From assembly GCA_017405375.1 (NCBI GenBank), contig JAFRAO010000016.1, positions 78,206-142,205 of the forward strand: a stretch of DNA of 64,000 bases, written 5' to 3'. The notes beneath the pieces are model-generated. The model was not told the DNA's origin, did no database searches, and saw only the letters and a list, made by a program, of their open reading frames with translations. The position numbers were made by a program, and so were the translations under genes. The stretch's first letter is position 1, and each line of letters starts with the position of its first letter. Below are positions 26,912 to 35,685 of this stretch, in pieces. This stretch comes from a bacterium (GTDB taxonomy: Bacteria > Cyanobacteriota > Vampirovibrionia > Gastranaerophilales > Gastranaerophilaceae).

Positions 26912-27703
26912 ATGAGAAAGATATGTTCATTGGATTTTATAAAAATTGCGCAGCTTCCTACCGATGTATTAGACAGTTATGGCAATGTGGTCTTGCAAGC
27001 TAATACAAGTCCTGATGAACAATGGATATTGAAGAATTATTTTAAAGACTTATATACGGAAGAAGTAAAAATTATTATCCAAAAACCAGAAAGTGTTGAA
27101 AATAAAGTTGTACTTGATGAAAAATCCGTTGGTGCTTGTGATGATGTAACCGGAGCAATAACCGATGATTTATCGAATGACCAAGCAGATGATGACAATT
27201 TGGTTGTTGAAGAAGAAACATTAGATACTAATTTAAAAGCATTTAGTGAAGAAAAAATTGCTAAAATTTCTGAAGTAGCATTTGAGTTGGCTTCTATGTT
27301 TGGATATGATAATTCTGAGAAAGAAAAATTAAAACTAATTGCAACGTATTTTAATGCCAGTTTGAATCAGTTTACTAAAAAAGATTTGTTAGATAAAAAG
27401 TTTAGTGCTAACAAGGCTAATAAAAGTTATGAAATGTTAAATACAAAAGCAGGTATTCCTGATGATGTTAAATTGGCTCTTAAGAATATAATTGAACCGT
27501 ATGATACAGTTAAATTCAATCTAAGTAATAAAATCCCTTTAAATCACATAATGACACCAATTTATGTATATGAAGATTTAATGTTAAAATTTAATAACAA
27601 TAAGGATAAGGTATTAGAAAAAATGTTACAATATGGAGGAAACAGATTTAACATTTTTGTTTTGCATAAATTTCTAAAGATAATGAGGGATATGAATGAT
27701 TAA
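26912..27703 (+). CDS. Degenerate HD-GYP-like protein
   Basis: The 263-residue protein starts with a segment resembling the N-terminal module of HD-GYP phosphodiesterases (LPTDVLDSYGNVVLQANTSPDE, pattern l...v.d..G.vLl..nt.lt). An acidic linker (about 60-105) is followed by a helical domain (110-263) whose spacing follows HD-GYP: ISEVAFELASMFGY, then SYEMLN..AGIPDDVKLALKNIIEPYD, then MTPIYVYEDLMLK and a closing helix. The HD, GYP and other metal-binding His/Asp residues are absent, so it should not hydrolyse cyclic di-GMP and may bind a nucleotide or act as a scaffold. It overlaps the FliY-like gene by eight bases, placing it in the chemotaxis locus. Homology is by eye. Confidence 0.6.
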   Translation: MRKICSLDFIKIAQLPTDVLDSYGNVVLQANTSPDEQWILKNYFKDLYTEEVKIIIQKPESVENKVVLDEKSVGACDDVTGAITDDLSNDQADDDNLVVEEETLDTNLKAFSEEKIAKISEVAFELASMFGYDNSEKEKLKLIATYFNASLNQFTKKDLLDKKFSANKANKSYEMLNTKAGIPDDVKLALKNIIEPYDTVKFNLSNKIPLNHIMTPIYVYEDLMLKFNNNKDKVLEKMLQYGGNRFNIFVLHKFLKIMRDMND

Positions 27704-28550
27704 ACAAACCCAAAAAAATCTGGAAACATTTTTTCAATGCTGCTCAAAACCAATAGAAAAAATTTTGAGTAATTATGTTAATGATATGTCTTGCAGTTTC
27801 AAAAACTTTTATGAAGTTGAAATGGCAGCTAATCTATTGCAAACAGGCGATGTAATTTACAAATTTGAATTTATTATTAATGATAGATTGAATTTTACAT
27901 ATGTTTTAATTCCGGAGATAATGATTGCCAAATTATCTGATATAATGACCGGTGGTGATGGTAATGTACGATTCAATGGTACTCTTACTGAAATTGAAAC
28001 AAATTCCATAAAAAATATAATTTCTTCAATCACAGAAGAAATTATGAATTATTTTAGTGTTAATTTCCAGAAAGATATGGTTTTGGGAAGTGATTACAAT
28101 ATATACTTGAAGGATATGTATGAGTATGACAATGTTTTGTCAAACAGTAATACAACATTTGTAGCTTCTGCAGATATTGTTTTAAACAATTCAGATCCGA
28201 TGGAATTAAAAGTTTTGGTAAACCACAGACTTTTAGACGATTTTATGACAAGTTTGGGTTTTTTGGAAAACTCAATAAAAAAAATCAAAACAGCAATCGA
28301 TTTTCAACAGTTATCAGATATAAAGATGAATATTACGGCTGAATTCGGACATACAAAATTGCCGATAAAATGTACATCTGAATTGACAAAGAATTCACTG
28401 ATAATGTTAGATGAAAATATAGATGAAGATATAAAAGTTTATGCAAACGGTTTATTATTTGCAAATGCGCAGATAGTTTTAGTAGGTGAGAATTTCGGGT
28501 TAAGATTAACTCGAATAATTCCGGCAGAAGAAAGGTTGAATGATAAATAA
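27696..28550 (+). CDS. FliY-like protein (CheC-like domain plus FliN/SpoA domain)
   Basis: The 284-residue protein has an N-terminal CheC/FliM-middle-like domain (about 1-190) with MTGGDGN and LTEIETNSIKNIISSITEE, followed by a SpoA/FliN domain (about 205-275): LSDIKMNITAEFGHTKLPI, then VYANGLLFANAQIVLVGENFGLRLTRI, which matches FliN (l.v.l.velG.t.lp... vyvNG..iA.gevvvv.e.fgvRit.i). In FliY the first domain removes phosphate from CheY through E-x-x-N; here the matching positions read N-I-I-S, so activity is probably lost. FliY sits in the flagellar switch, but no fliG or fliM is present here. The gene touches its neighbours: eight-base overlap upstream, directly adjacent downstream. Confidence 0.8.
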   Translation: MIKQTQKNLETFFQCCSKPIEKILSNYVNDMSCSFKNFYEVEMAANLLQTGDVIYKFEFIINDRLNFTYVLIPEIMIAKLSDIMTGGDGNVRFNGTLTEIETNSIKNIISSITEEIMNYFSVNFQKDMVLGSDYNIYLKDMYEYDNVLSNSNTTFVASADIVLNNSDPMELKVLVNHRLLDDFMTSLGFLENSIKKIKTAIDFQQLSDIKMNITAEFGHTKLPIKCTSELTKNSLIMLDENIDEDIKVYANGLLFANAQIVLVGENFGLRLTRIIPAEERLNDK

Positions 28551-29645
28551 ATGTTTTTTCTGTTTTTAGGTTTTATAGCTTTAATATTAATTATTATACT
28601 GGTATTTTTATTGTTTTTTACAACGTCGCAGAAAAAATATTCAAATTCTGATGTGGAAGAAAATAGTGAAAGTATTTCTGAATATAAAGAAAAGGAAGAA
28701 GTAAAAAAAGAGGAAAAAACTGAAGAAGCAAAAAAGAATGAAGATTTAACTGAAAAAAAAGAAACGGAAAATAAGGAAAAAGAAAAAGAAAAAGATAAAA
28801 AAATAGACAAAGACAAAGACAAAGAAGGCTTTTTATCAAAAGTTTTTTGTAAAAAAGATAATAAATTGAAAAAAAATCTTGCAAAGGCTGATACCTTTTT
28901 GGAACAAGGTAATCTTGCCGAGGCAAAAAAAATATTAACAGAAGCATTAAAAAATTGTGAAAAAAGTAATAATCTTCCGTTTGTATATTTCAAACTTGCG
29001 CATATTGCAATGTTAGAAGACGATGAAGTTGGTGCAGTATATTATTATATGGACTTAGTAAAAGAAAGACCTGAATATTTGGAAACGCTTATACTTTTAG
29101 CAGATACATATATGAATAGTCAGAAATATGATTTGGCGTTGGATATGTATAAAAGAATAAAAGAAATGCGTGCAAATAATCTTCATGTTGATTTAAACTT
29201 GCTACGTTGCAAAGTAAATTCAATAAATGATGAAGATAATGAAAATGCAAAAAAATTAATCGAAGAAGAATATAAAAATTTTGCAAATCAGCACCAGCAA
29301 GATGCAAAAGTTAATTATGAAACAGCAAATTACTTTGCACATACAGGTGATATTGATACAGCATATGAATATTGTCAAAGGGCATTAAATACTTTGCAAG
29401 AGGCACAAAGCTTGCAAACAGATAATATTGAGCCAATAAAATTAATGGGTTTGTTACTATTAATAAAAGGTAATGTGGAAGATGCAAAAATATATTTAAA
29501 TAAAGCGTTAAAATATGATAAGAAAAATGCAGAAGTTATAAATTTGATTTCATATATAGTTTGTAATGGCGAAACTTATGATGAGTTTTATGAGAGTAAG
29601 GAAAAATACTTAGCAATGATTCATAAGATGTTAAATATCAGCTAA
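28551..29645 (+). CDS. Membrane-anchored TPR-repeat protein
   Basis: The 364-residue protein has one N-terminal membrane helix (2-24), a very charged Lys/Glu/Asp linker (about 28-100) and a run of tetratricopeptide-like helical pairs (about 105-350): ADTFLEQGNLAEAKKILTEAL, VYFKLAHIAMLEDDEVGAVYYY, LADTYMNSQKYDLALDMYKRI, YFAHTGDIDTAYEYCQRAL and LLLIKGNVEDAKIYLNKALKY. TPR domains mediate protein binding, so it is likely a cytoplasm-facing scaffold at the membrane. It follows the FliY-like gene with no gap (TAAATG) and ends 69 bases before cheY, which has its own promoter. Confidence 0.9.
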   Translation: MFFLFLGFIALILIIILVFLLFFTTSQKKYSNSDVEENSESISEYKEKEEVKKEEKTEEAKKNEDLTEKKETENKEKEKEKDKKIDKDKDKEGFLSKVFCKKDNKLKKNLAKADTFLEQGNLAEAKKILTEALKNCEKSNNLPFVYFKLAHIAMLEDDEVGAVYYYMDLVKERPEYLETLILLADTYMNSQKYDLALDMYKRIKEMRANNLHVDLNLLRCKVNSINDEDNENAKKLIEEEYKNFANQHQQDAKVNYETANYFAHTGDIDTAYEYCQRALNTLQEAQSLQTDNIEPIKLMGLLLLIKGNVEDAKIYLNKALKYDKKNAEVINLISYIVCNGETYDEFYESKEKYLAMIHKMLNIS

Positions 29646-29653
29646 TGTCAGTA

Positions 29654-29682
29654 TTGATTATTATTGAAATTTATATTATAAT
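29654..29682 (+). promoter_or_regulatory. Strong sigma-70-type promoter upstream of cheY
   Basis: TTGATT (29654-29659) and TATAAT (29677-29682) are separated by exactly 17 bases, with the start expected near 29689, about 26 bases before the cheY ATG. This separates the che genes proper from the three genes upstream. Confidence 0.6.
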
Positions 29683-29714
29683 GTAGAGGAATACATATAG
29701 GTAGGAGAACTGGA

Positions 29715-30077
29715 ATGAGTAAAAAGGTATTGGTTATTGATGATTCACCATTTGTGTACAAAGCTGTAACGAAGGCTTTAACAGATTCAGAGTATGAAGT
29801 AGTTGGTAATGCATTAAACGGCAGTATGGGTTTGGAAAAATATTCTCAACTAAAGCCTGATGTAGTTACGTTAGATGTTACGATGCCAATTATGGATGGT
29901 TTGGAAACGGCATCAAATCTGTTCAAAATGAATCCTGATGTGCGTATTGTAATGCTCTCTGCAATGGGTGATGAAACATTGTTAAATCAGGCAAAAGAAA
30001 TCGGTGTAAAACATTTTTTAACAAAACCGTTTAAACCTGATGCATTAAAAGAAAAATTAGCAGTAGCTTTACAATAG
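29715..30077 (+). CDS. cheY: Chemotaxis response regulator CheY
   Basis: A single receiver domain of 120 residues with acidic pair D9/D10 (VIDDS), phospho-acceptor D54 (VTLDVTMP), the hydroxyl residue in MLSAMG and the conserved Lys in LTKPF. In chemotaxis it takes phosphate from CheA and controls the motor or another output. A GTAGGAGAA ribosome site precedes ATG 29715. It heads the che operon and lies next to two CheX-type genes that would control its phosphorylation. The TLDVTMP..DGLE form is typical of stand-alone CheY in Firmicutes and spirochaetes. Confidence 0.92.
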   Translation: MSKKVLVIDDSPFVYKAVTKALTDSEYEVVGNALNGSMGLEKYSQLKPDVVTLDVTMPIMDGLETASNLFKMNPDVRIVMLSAMGDETLLNQAKEIGVKHFLTKPFKPDALKEKLAVALQ

Positions 30078-30093
30078 TTGATTGGAGATAAAA

Positions 30094-30594
30094 ATGGCAA
30101 CAACAGAAAAAAGTAAATATGAAACATTATATGAATTGGCAAAGAAATCGTTTCAAGAGGTTATTGAAGAAGTAACAGGTGATAATGTTACATCTTGTGA
30201 TCCTTTTGAAATTGTTACGGAAAAACAACTTTCATTGTCAATTATCATTTCTTTAGCCGGCAATACAAATGGTCGTATTTTATTAAATACAACAGTAACT
30301 GACGGTATGAATATTGCAGTTGCAATGAATTTTGGCGAACCATTGGATAACAACGAGGATTTGCATGTGTACTTAGCTGAATTTGCAAATATGTTCTGCG
30401 GTAGAGCTGCAACACACATTAACAATGAATTTGGCAAAAGAGAAATTTGGATTAGTCCTCCTTCAATCTTCTCTGCTATGGATTTGGATATTATTACGCC
30501 AAATGTTACATCAATGAAAGCCTATTACGATTGTCCTTTAGGTAAATTCATTATAGATATGGGATTCAGTGAAAATACTTATGATGAATTCTAG
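30094..30594 (+). CDS. cheX: CheX-type CheY-P phosphatase
   Basis: I choose ATG 30094 (166 residues) because GGAG lies seven bases upstream; an earlier TTG at 30082 would add MEIK and overlap that site. The protein matches CheX: LAGNTNGRILLNTTVTDGMNIAVAMN, then LAEFANMFCGRAATHINNEF and WISPPSIF. The catalytic E-x-x-N motif is present as E96-F-A-N99. CheX removes phosphate from CheY, resetting the signal. It sits 16 bases after cheY and overlaps the next gene slightly. The pair cheY-cheX is a coherent phosphorylation and reset module. Confidence 0.88.
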   Translation: MATTEKSKYETLYELAKKSFQEVIEEVTGDNVTSCDPFEIVTEKQLSLSIIISLAGNTNGRILLNTTVTDGMNIAVAMNFGEPLDNNEDLHVYLAEFANMFCGRAATHINNEFGKREIWISPPSIFSAMDLDIITPNVTSMKAYYDCPLGKFIIDMGFSENTYDEF

Positions 30595-31078
30595 TATAAT
30601 AAAAATATTCGAGAAAACATTTCGCGAATTATTTACGTATGTAAATTTAGATAATAAGTTTATGTGCGAGGTGCCGGCAAGTTCCATGGATTCTTCCGAA
30701 AAACTGAATACGCTTGTTAGTGTATCCGGAGATATGGAAGGTAACATTATGTTCGGTTATACTCCTGAAATAGCAAAGAATATAGTTGAAAAAATGCAAG
30801 GAGTGCAAAATGTTGAAACGATAGGTTTATTTGAAAAAGGCGCTTTGGTTGATTTTTTTGCCGAGTTTTGTAAGTTGTTTATAAAAAATTTATTAAAAGA
30901 ATCGGCTTTCAGGTCATCAGAAGATCCGACAGAGGAAAGAATTAATTGCTTATTATCATCAAATCCGACATATATCGCGGGAGAAGATATGTATGGTGTT
31001 ATAAGTAAAGTACCATCCAAAAAATTATTTTTTAAAGTGAATGGTGAAAAATTTAGTATAGCATATTATTTGGAATAG
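30581..31078 (+). CDS. Second CheX-like protein with altered catalytic motif
   Basis: I choose ATG 30581 (165 residues; 30584 is equally possible), overlapping cheX by 14 bases; a GTG at 30569 would lengthen the overlap. The fold follows CheX/CheC: SVSGDMEGNIMFGYTPEIAKNIVEKM, then ALVDFFAEFCKLFIKNLLKES. At the phosphatase motif it reads E-F-C-K instead of E-x-x-N, so the catalytic Asn is replaced by Lys. It is probably inactive and may bind CheY-P, dimerise with CheX or have a different target. A tandem duplication of cheX followed by divergence is the simplest origin. Confidence 0.78.
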   Translation: MMNSSIIKIFEKTFRELFTYVNLDNKFMCEVPASSMDSSEKLNTLVSVSGDMEGNIMFGYTPEIAKNIVEKMQGVQNVETIGLFEKGALVDFFAEFCKLFIKNLLKESAFRSSEDPTEERINCLLSSNPTYIAGEDMYGVISKVPSKKLFFKVNGEKFSIAYYLE

Positions 31079-31084
31079 AAAATT

Positions 31085-33367
31085 ATGGATAGAAATCAAG
31101 AAATTAATATCGAAAAAGATTTTTGGGATGATTTTGTTGTAGAAGCATTCGAAAATATAGACGAAATTGAACAAAATGCGATGTTATTAGAGCAAAACCC
31201 GGAAAATACCGATATTTTACATGCTATGTTCAGATGTTTTCATACCGTAAAAGGTTTGGCCGGTTTCGTTGAACATGTAATTGTACAAGAAATTGCTCAT
31301 AAAACTGAAACGATGATGGATTATTGCAGAAAAGGTATTCTTCATGCAAATACTGATATTGTTAATATGATTTTAACTTCAGCAGATTGTATTAAGACCT
31401 TATGTAATGATATGAATGCATACAAAGATTCTGCATTTATGGATAAAGTTGAAGTTTTAATAGAAAATCTTGAAACTACATCCGCAAAAGCGGAAAATTC
31501 CGGTGATGAAGCAAATTCACAAGAACAAAGTATTTCTCAGCAACAAGCTGAGGTCCAAGAATCTCCTCAAGAACAGCAAACAGAGTATTCTCAAAATAAT
31601 TTTGATAATAATCAAATGCAAGAAAATTCAAACGTAGTTTTTGAAAATAGTGAATCAGGACAAGTTAATGAGAATGATGAAAGTAATGTTGATGCGGATT
31701 TGGCGCAGTTTTCAAGTGAAATAACCAAAGTTGAGCATGAAGTGGAAGAAAAAGAACGTCAACACGAACAAATGGTTCATGACGTTCAAGAACAACAAAT
31801 GTCTCATCTTGATGATTCTTCAAATGAGATTGCTGTAGAAACCTCAGCGTCTGCTGTTCCACAATCACCTGCTGTTCAGCAAATTTCTGTTGAACAGGCA
31901 CCTCAAGTTGTAAAAGTTGAAGTTGAACAAGTTCCACCTCAAAATGTTGTGCAGCCTGTTGTTCAAGGTGTTGTAGAAGTTCCTGTTGCTCCTGTTCCTG
32001 AATCTGTTCAACAACAAATTAATCAAGCTAATCAAGAAATCGCGGAAAACAATTTAAATGAAGAAGATTACAGCAGGTCTGACGATTCTAATTCTGAACC
32101 TCAAAAAGAGTTAAATCCTTTCCAAAAGGAAGTTTTGAAAAAGTTATTACCTAATGTTATGGTTTCGTCTGAAGATTCATCCGTTACAAACAGAACAGTA
32201 GGTAATGATGAATATATGAAGGTTGCGAACTATAAAATTGATCATTTGGTTGATATAATAGGTGAGTTAATTATTAACCAAGCATTGGTTGAGCAGAATA
32301 TTATAAAAAATCATAGTGAAGATAAACAATTAACTTCTGATATGTCAGGTTTCTTGCGTGTAACAAGGGATTTGCAAGGCTTGTCTATGTCATTAAGAAT
32401 GGTTTCATTAAAATCTACGTTCCAAAAGTTAGCAAGAATTGCAAGAGATACAATTCAGCAGCTTAAAAAAGATGTTGAATTTGTTATGACCGGAGAAACG
32501 ACAGAAATTGACAGAGCCGTTGCAGAAAGGTTACTTGAACCATTAGTTCACATGATTAAAAATGCAATTTCGCACGGTGTTGAAAAAAATCCTGAAGACA
32601 GAGTTGCTTTGGGTAAGCCAAGAAAAGCCAGAGTTGAATTAAATGCATATAATAAACGTGGAAAAATTTATATTGAAGTAAAAGATGACGGTCGCGGTAT
32701 CAACACTGATGTTGTGTATAAAAAAGCTCTTGAAAAAGGAATAATTGATCCGGATAAACAATATAGCCAGGATGAAATAAAAGAATTTATTATGTTACCT
32801 GGTTTTTCAACGGCAGAAGTTGTAGATAATATATCAGGGCGCGGAGTTGGTATGGATGTTGTAAATACACAAATCCAAAAGACCGGCGGTCGTGTTGAAA
32901 TTATAAGTAATTTGAACGAAGGTTCTACATTTGTACTTGAAGTTCCGGTAAATCATTCAATTATGAATGGTACAATTATCGAAATGAACAATCAGTACTT
33001 TGTTGTACCGACAATTAATGTAAAAGAATTTTTACAACCAAAAGAAGAACAATGGGTATTTACAAAACAAGAACGTACAATGATAAAAGTTAGAGATAAC
33101 TTAATTCCGATTATTCCGTTATCTGTGTTCTTTGGTTCTGAGTGTGAGGAACCAAAAGAAGTTCCTTTGGTAATGGTGTTAGAGCTTGAACAAGAATTAA
33201 GGGCTGTTCCTATTGTTGATGTAATAAGCAGACAAGAAATCGTTGTAAAACCTGTTGGTGAAGAATTCCAAAAATTGAAATATATATCTGGTATGTCTAT
33301 ACTTGGCTCAGGTAATGTTTCATTAATCTTAGATATAGATTATTTGTTCAAGAAGGAGGTAAAATAG
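31085..33367 (+). CDS. cheA: Chemotaxis histidine kinase CheA
   Basis: The 760-residue protein has an Hpt domain (about 10-115) with phosphorylatable H53 in CFHTVKGLAGF, a long Gln/Glu/Val-rich low-complexity linker (about 135-350), a dimerisation domain (about 375-440, YKIDHLVDIIGELIINQ), a HATPase domain with HMIKNAISHGVE, DDGRGI and GRGVGMDVV, and a C-terminal CheW-like domain (about 625-760). The P2 domain that binds CheY in enteric CheA is not evident; the linker stands in its place. It phosphorylates CheY and CheB in response to receptor arrays. It starts six bases after the CheX-like gene and is followed directly by cheW. An AAGGAGGT at its 3' end serves cheW. Confidence 0.96.
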   Translation: MDRNQEINIEKDFWDDFVVEAFENIDEIEQNAMLLEQNPENTDILHAMFRCFHTVKGLAGFVEHVIVQEIAHKTETMMDYCRKGILHANTDIVNMILTSADCIKTLCNDMNAYKDSAFMDKVEVLIENLETTSAKAENSGDEANSQEQSISQQQAEVQESPQEQQTEYSQNNFDNNQMQENSNVVFENSESGQVNENDESNVDADLAQFSSEITKVEHEVEEKERQHEQMVHDVQEQQMSHLDDSSNEIAVETSASAVPQSPAVQQISVEQAPQVVKVEVEQVPPQNVVQPVVQGVVEVPVAPVPESVQQQINQANQEIAENNLNEEDYSRSDDSNSEPQKELNPFQKEVLKKLLPNVMVSSEDSSVTNRTVGNDEYMKVANYKIDHLVDIIGELIINQALVEQNIIKNHSEDKQLTSDMSGFLRVTRDLQGLSMSLRMVSLKSTFQKLARIARDTIQQLKKDVEFVMTGETTEIDRAVAERLLEPLVHMIKNAISHGVEKNPEDRVALGKPRKARVELNAYNKRGKIYIEVKDDGRGINTDVVYKKALEKGIIDPDKQYSQDEIKEFIMLPGFSTAEVVDNISGRGVGMDVVNTQIQKTGGRVEIISNLNEGSTFVLEVPVNHSIMNGTIIEMNNQYFVVPTINVKEFLQPKEEQWVFTKQERTMIKVRDNLIPIIPLSVFFGSECEEPKEVPLVMVLELEQELRAVPIVDVISRQEIVVKPVGEEFQKLKYISGMSILGSGNVSLILDIDYLFKKEVK

Positions 33368-33823
33368 ATGAAAATGGATTATAGACCAAAGCTATTAACA
33401 TTCTCCCTTGGAAATGAAGAATACGGTATGTCTATTATTATGGTTAAGGAATTAATCGGAATGATGCACATAACACCTGTTCCAAAAACACCTGAATATT
33501 TAAAAGGTGTTATAAATCTTCGCGGAAAAATTGTTCCGGTAGTTGATTTAAGATTAAAATTTGGCATGGAACCGCAAGAATATACGGATAGAACTTGCAT
33601 TATGGTTGTTGAAACATATGTAAGGGACAGTATTAAAACGATAGGTTTAATAATTGATTCCGTATCAGAAGTTGTTCAAATATCGGCTGATACGATTGAT
33701 CCGCCACCTGAATCTACATCAGGTATTGATGCATCCGTAATATTAGGTATGGCAAAGCACGAAAATAATGTATTTATTATATTGGATACAGAAAAAATAT
33801 TTGATTTTTATGACACTATTTAG
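33368..33823 (+). CDS. cheW: CheW coupling protein 1
   Basis: The 151-residue protein is a single CheW domain: LTFSLGNEEYGMSIIMVKELIGMM, ITPVPKTPEYLKGVINLRGKIVPVVDLR and IDPPPESTSG. It couples receptors to CheA. The ATG follows the cheA stop with no gap, and the ribosome site AAGGAGG lies within the end of cheA, which implies translational coupling. It is clearly related to the second CheW that follows (33839), with near-identical core segments, so the pair arose by duplication. Confidence 0.95.
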   Translation: MKMDYRPKLLTFSLGNEEYGMSIIMVKELIGMMHITPVPKTPEYLKGVINLRGKIVPVVDLRLKFGMEPQEYTDRTCIMVVETYVRDSIKTIGLIIDSVSEVVQISADTIDPPPESTSGIDASVILGMAKHENNVFIILDTEKIFDFYDTI

Positions 33824-33838
33824 AGGAAAAATATAAAT

Positions 33839-34324
33839 ATGGCTAATTATGAAGAACAGAAGATATTAACATTTTTTCTTGATACAGAGGAATATGGCAT
33901 ATCAATTCAAAAAGTAAAAGAGCTGATTGGAATGATGAAGATTACAAGCGTTCCAAAAACTCCGGATTTTGTAAAGGGTGTAATCAATCTTAGAGGTAAG
34001 ATTATTCCTGTAATTGACTTGAGAATAAAATTCGGTTTAGGAGAAAAAGAATATACCGGAAGGACTTGTATTCTTGTTATTGAAGTATTATTATCAGGAA
34101 AGAAAAAAATATTAGGCTTGATAGTTGATGCCGTATCAGAAGTTGTTTCATTATCTTCTGATAATATTGATCCGCCACCTGAATATGCTGAAAATGTTTC
34201 TACACAAAATGCAATATTAGGTATGGCAAAAATTGGGGATGAAGTTGTAATTATCTTAGATACAGATAAAATGTTTTTGACAGATGAAATTACAAGAATT
34301 AATACGTATGCAAAAGAGGTATAG
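33839..34324 (+). CDS. cheW: CheW coupling protein 2
   Basis: The 161-residue CheW domain is paralogous to the gene just upstream, sharing VKELIGMM, VPKTP, KGVINLRGKI and NIDPPPEYA. It starts 15 bases after the first CheW, preceded by AGAGGAAAA. Two coupling proteins next to one CheA suggest that they serve different receptors, for example the sensorless MCP at 34331 and the Cache MCP at 39338. It has a slightly longer C-terminus (DEITRINTYAKEV). Its role in array assembly is inferred from family knowledge. Confidence 0.95.
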   Translation: MANYEEQKILTFFLDTEEYGISIQKVKELIGMMKITSVPKTPDFVKGVINLRGKIIPVIDLRIKFGLGEKEYTGRTCILVIEVLLSGKKKILGLIVDAVSEVVSLSSDNIDPPPEYAENVSTQNAILGMAKIGDEVVIILDTDKMFLTDEITRINTYAKEV

Positions 34325-34330
34325 GGTAAA

Positions 34331-35629
34331 ATGAAGAAAATAATTATTGTAACAATGAATATTTTAATTACAGCAGCGTTATCATTGGCGTGTGGTTATT
34401 TTTACTGCAAAGGCGCGCTAAATTTAAGTTTATTGTTGTTAATAGTTATATTTTCAACTTTTATGTTTATAGCAATTTCAATACTTGCATTAAGAGATAG
34501 TCGTTTTGGTGATATAGGTTTAGTTGAAGATAAATTACGTGAATTGGTACCTTTATCAGAAAAATTGATTGAGAATAATAAATTAGTATTTGATTCTTCG
34601 CATGAACAATCAGATATAGTGAAGCAGGTTGCCAGAGTTGTTGAAGATTCAATGGCACATATATTGGATTCTACAAAGAATAATCAGCAAGTATATGAAT
34701 TAGCAAAAGAAACAAAAGATGTAATTGACAGAAGTGTTGATGAAATGATTGCGATGAGAGATTCAGTTGTTGAATTAAAAACATCAAGTGATGAAATAGG
34801 CAAAATTATAAAAATGGTTGATGATATTGCATTTCAGACGAACATATTGTCATTAAATGCTGCAGTTGAAGCTGCAAGAGCCGGTGAAGCCGGAAAAGGT
34901 TTTGCTGTTGTTGCGGAAGAAGTTAGAAATTTGGCACAACGCTCAGCCGATGCGGCAAAAAGTACGTATGATATAATTAAAAAGAATAATGTTTTAGCGG
35001 ATAACAGCTTATCAATTTCTGAAAAAGTTGCAAAAGAATTAACAGAAATGAACAATGATTCTGAAAAAGTTGTTTCTTTGTTAAGTGAAATTATTCCGTT
35101 AACAAACGATGATAAATCAAGTTTAGAACAAATATATTCTCTTGTTTCAAACTGTGATAAAGTTTTAAACAGAATGTTGGTTGCTTTGAACGAAAATGAA
35201 ACCAAAATTAATGACTTATCAAAATTTGCGGATTCTGTGAAAGGTTTATTAAATAAATCACAAGAAGAACAAATACAAGAAACATATTCAACAGAAGATA
35301 GCGATTCTTCGAAAGTATTTTCATCTGAAAGTGTAGAAGATAATTTGTTAAGTAAAGAATCTGACGAACGATCATTCGATTTTGAAAAGACAGAAAATAA
35401 AAGCAGTTCTCTAAAAGAAGAGGATTTTAGTAAATTTGTTCTTGATGAAAAAGAAAGTTCAAGTGCTTCTTCCAAGTCTGATTTTGATTCAGAGGATGGA
35501 CTTGAGGCTTTAAAAGCTGATATGTTTGAAGAAAGTTTTTCGGATAATACGAAGGTATCTTCTTTGCAGTCATCAGATTTTTCAAAAAATGTAAATCCTA
35601 ATGATGTTATTCCGTTAGATGATTTTTAA
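34331..35629 (+). CDS. Methyl-accepting protein without sensor or HAMP domain
   Basis: The 432-residue protein has two closely spaced N-terminal membrane helices (about 4-24 and 30-53) with only a few residues between, so there is no periplasmic sensor. A coiled coil leads to the conserved MCP hairpin tip (about 165-205, [21 protein letters not shown]...[11 protein letters not shown]), which binds CheA and CheW. No HAMP domain is seen. After the hairpin comes a Ser/Glu/Asp-rich tail (about 315-432), probably disordered, ending DDF. It may sense membrane state or a cytoplasmic partner rather than an external ligand. It starts six bases after the second cheW. Confidence 0.9.
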   Translation: MKKIIIVTMNILITAALSLACGYFYCKGALNLSLLLLIVIFSTFMFIAISILALRDSRFGDIGLVEDKLRELVPLSEKLIENNKLVFDSSHEQSDIVKQVARVVEDSMAHILDSTKNNQQVYELAKETKDVIDRSVDEMIAMRDSVVELKTSSDEIGKIIKMVDDIAFQTNILSLNAAVEAARAGEAGKGFAVVAEEVRNLAQRSADAAKSTYDIIKKNNVLADNSLSISEKVAKELTEMNNDSEKVVSLLSEIIPLTNDDKSSLEQIYSLVSNCDKVLNRMLVALNENETKINDLSKFADSVKGLLNKSQEEQIQETYSTEDSDSSKVFSSESVEDNLLSKESDERSFDFEKTENKSSSLKEEDFSKFVLDEKESSSASSKSDFDSEDGLEALKADMFEESFSDNTKVSSLQSSDFSKNVNPNDVIPLDDF

Positions 35630-35685
35630 TATTTTTTTGAAAATAAAAAAGTGTTTACAGTACAATAGTTGGAGCGTTAAGATAT

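Noticed and set aside
28439..28993. 184-codon minus-strand frame rich in Ser and Phe
   Set aside because: It is the antisense of the Lys/Glu-rich linker of the TPR protein, which gives Ser/Phe-rich sequence by base composition.
34834..35475. 213-codon minus-strand frame
   Set aside because: It lies opposite the conserved MCP signalling tip and acidic tail; no ribosome site or family match.
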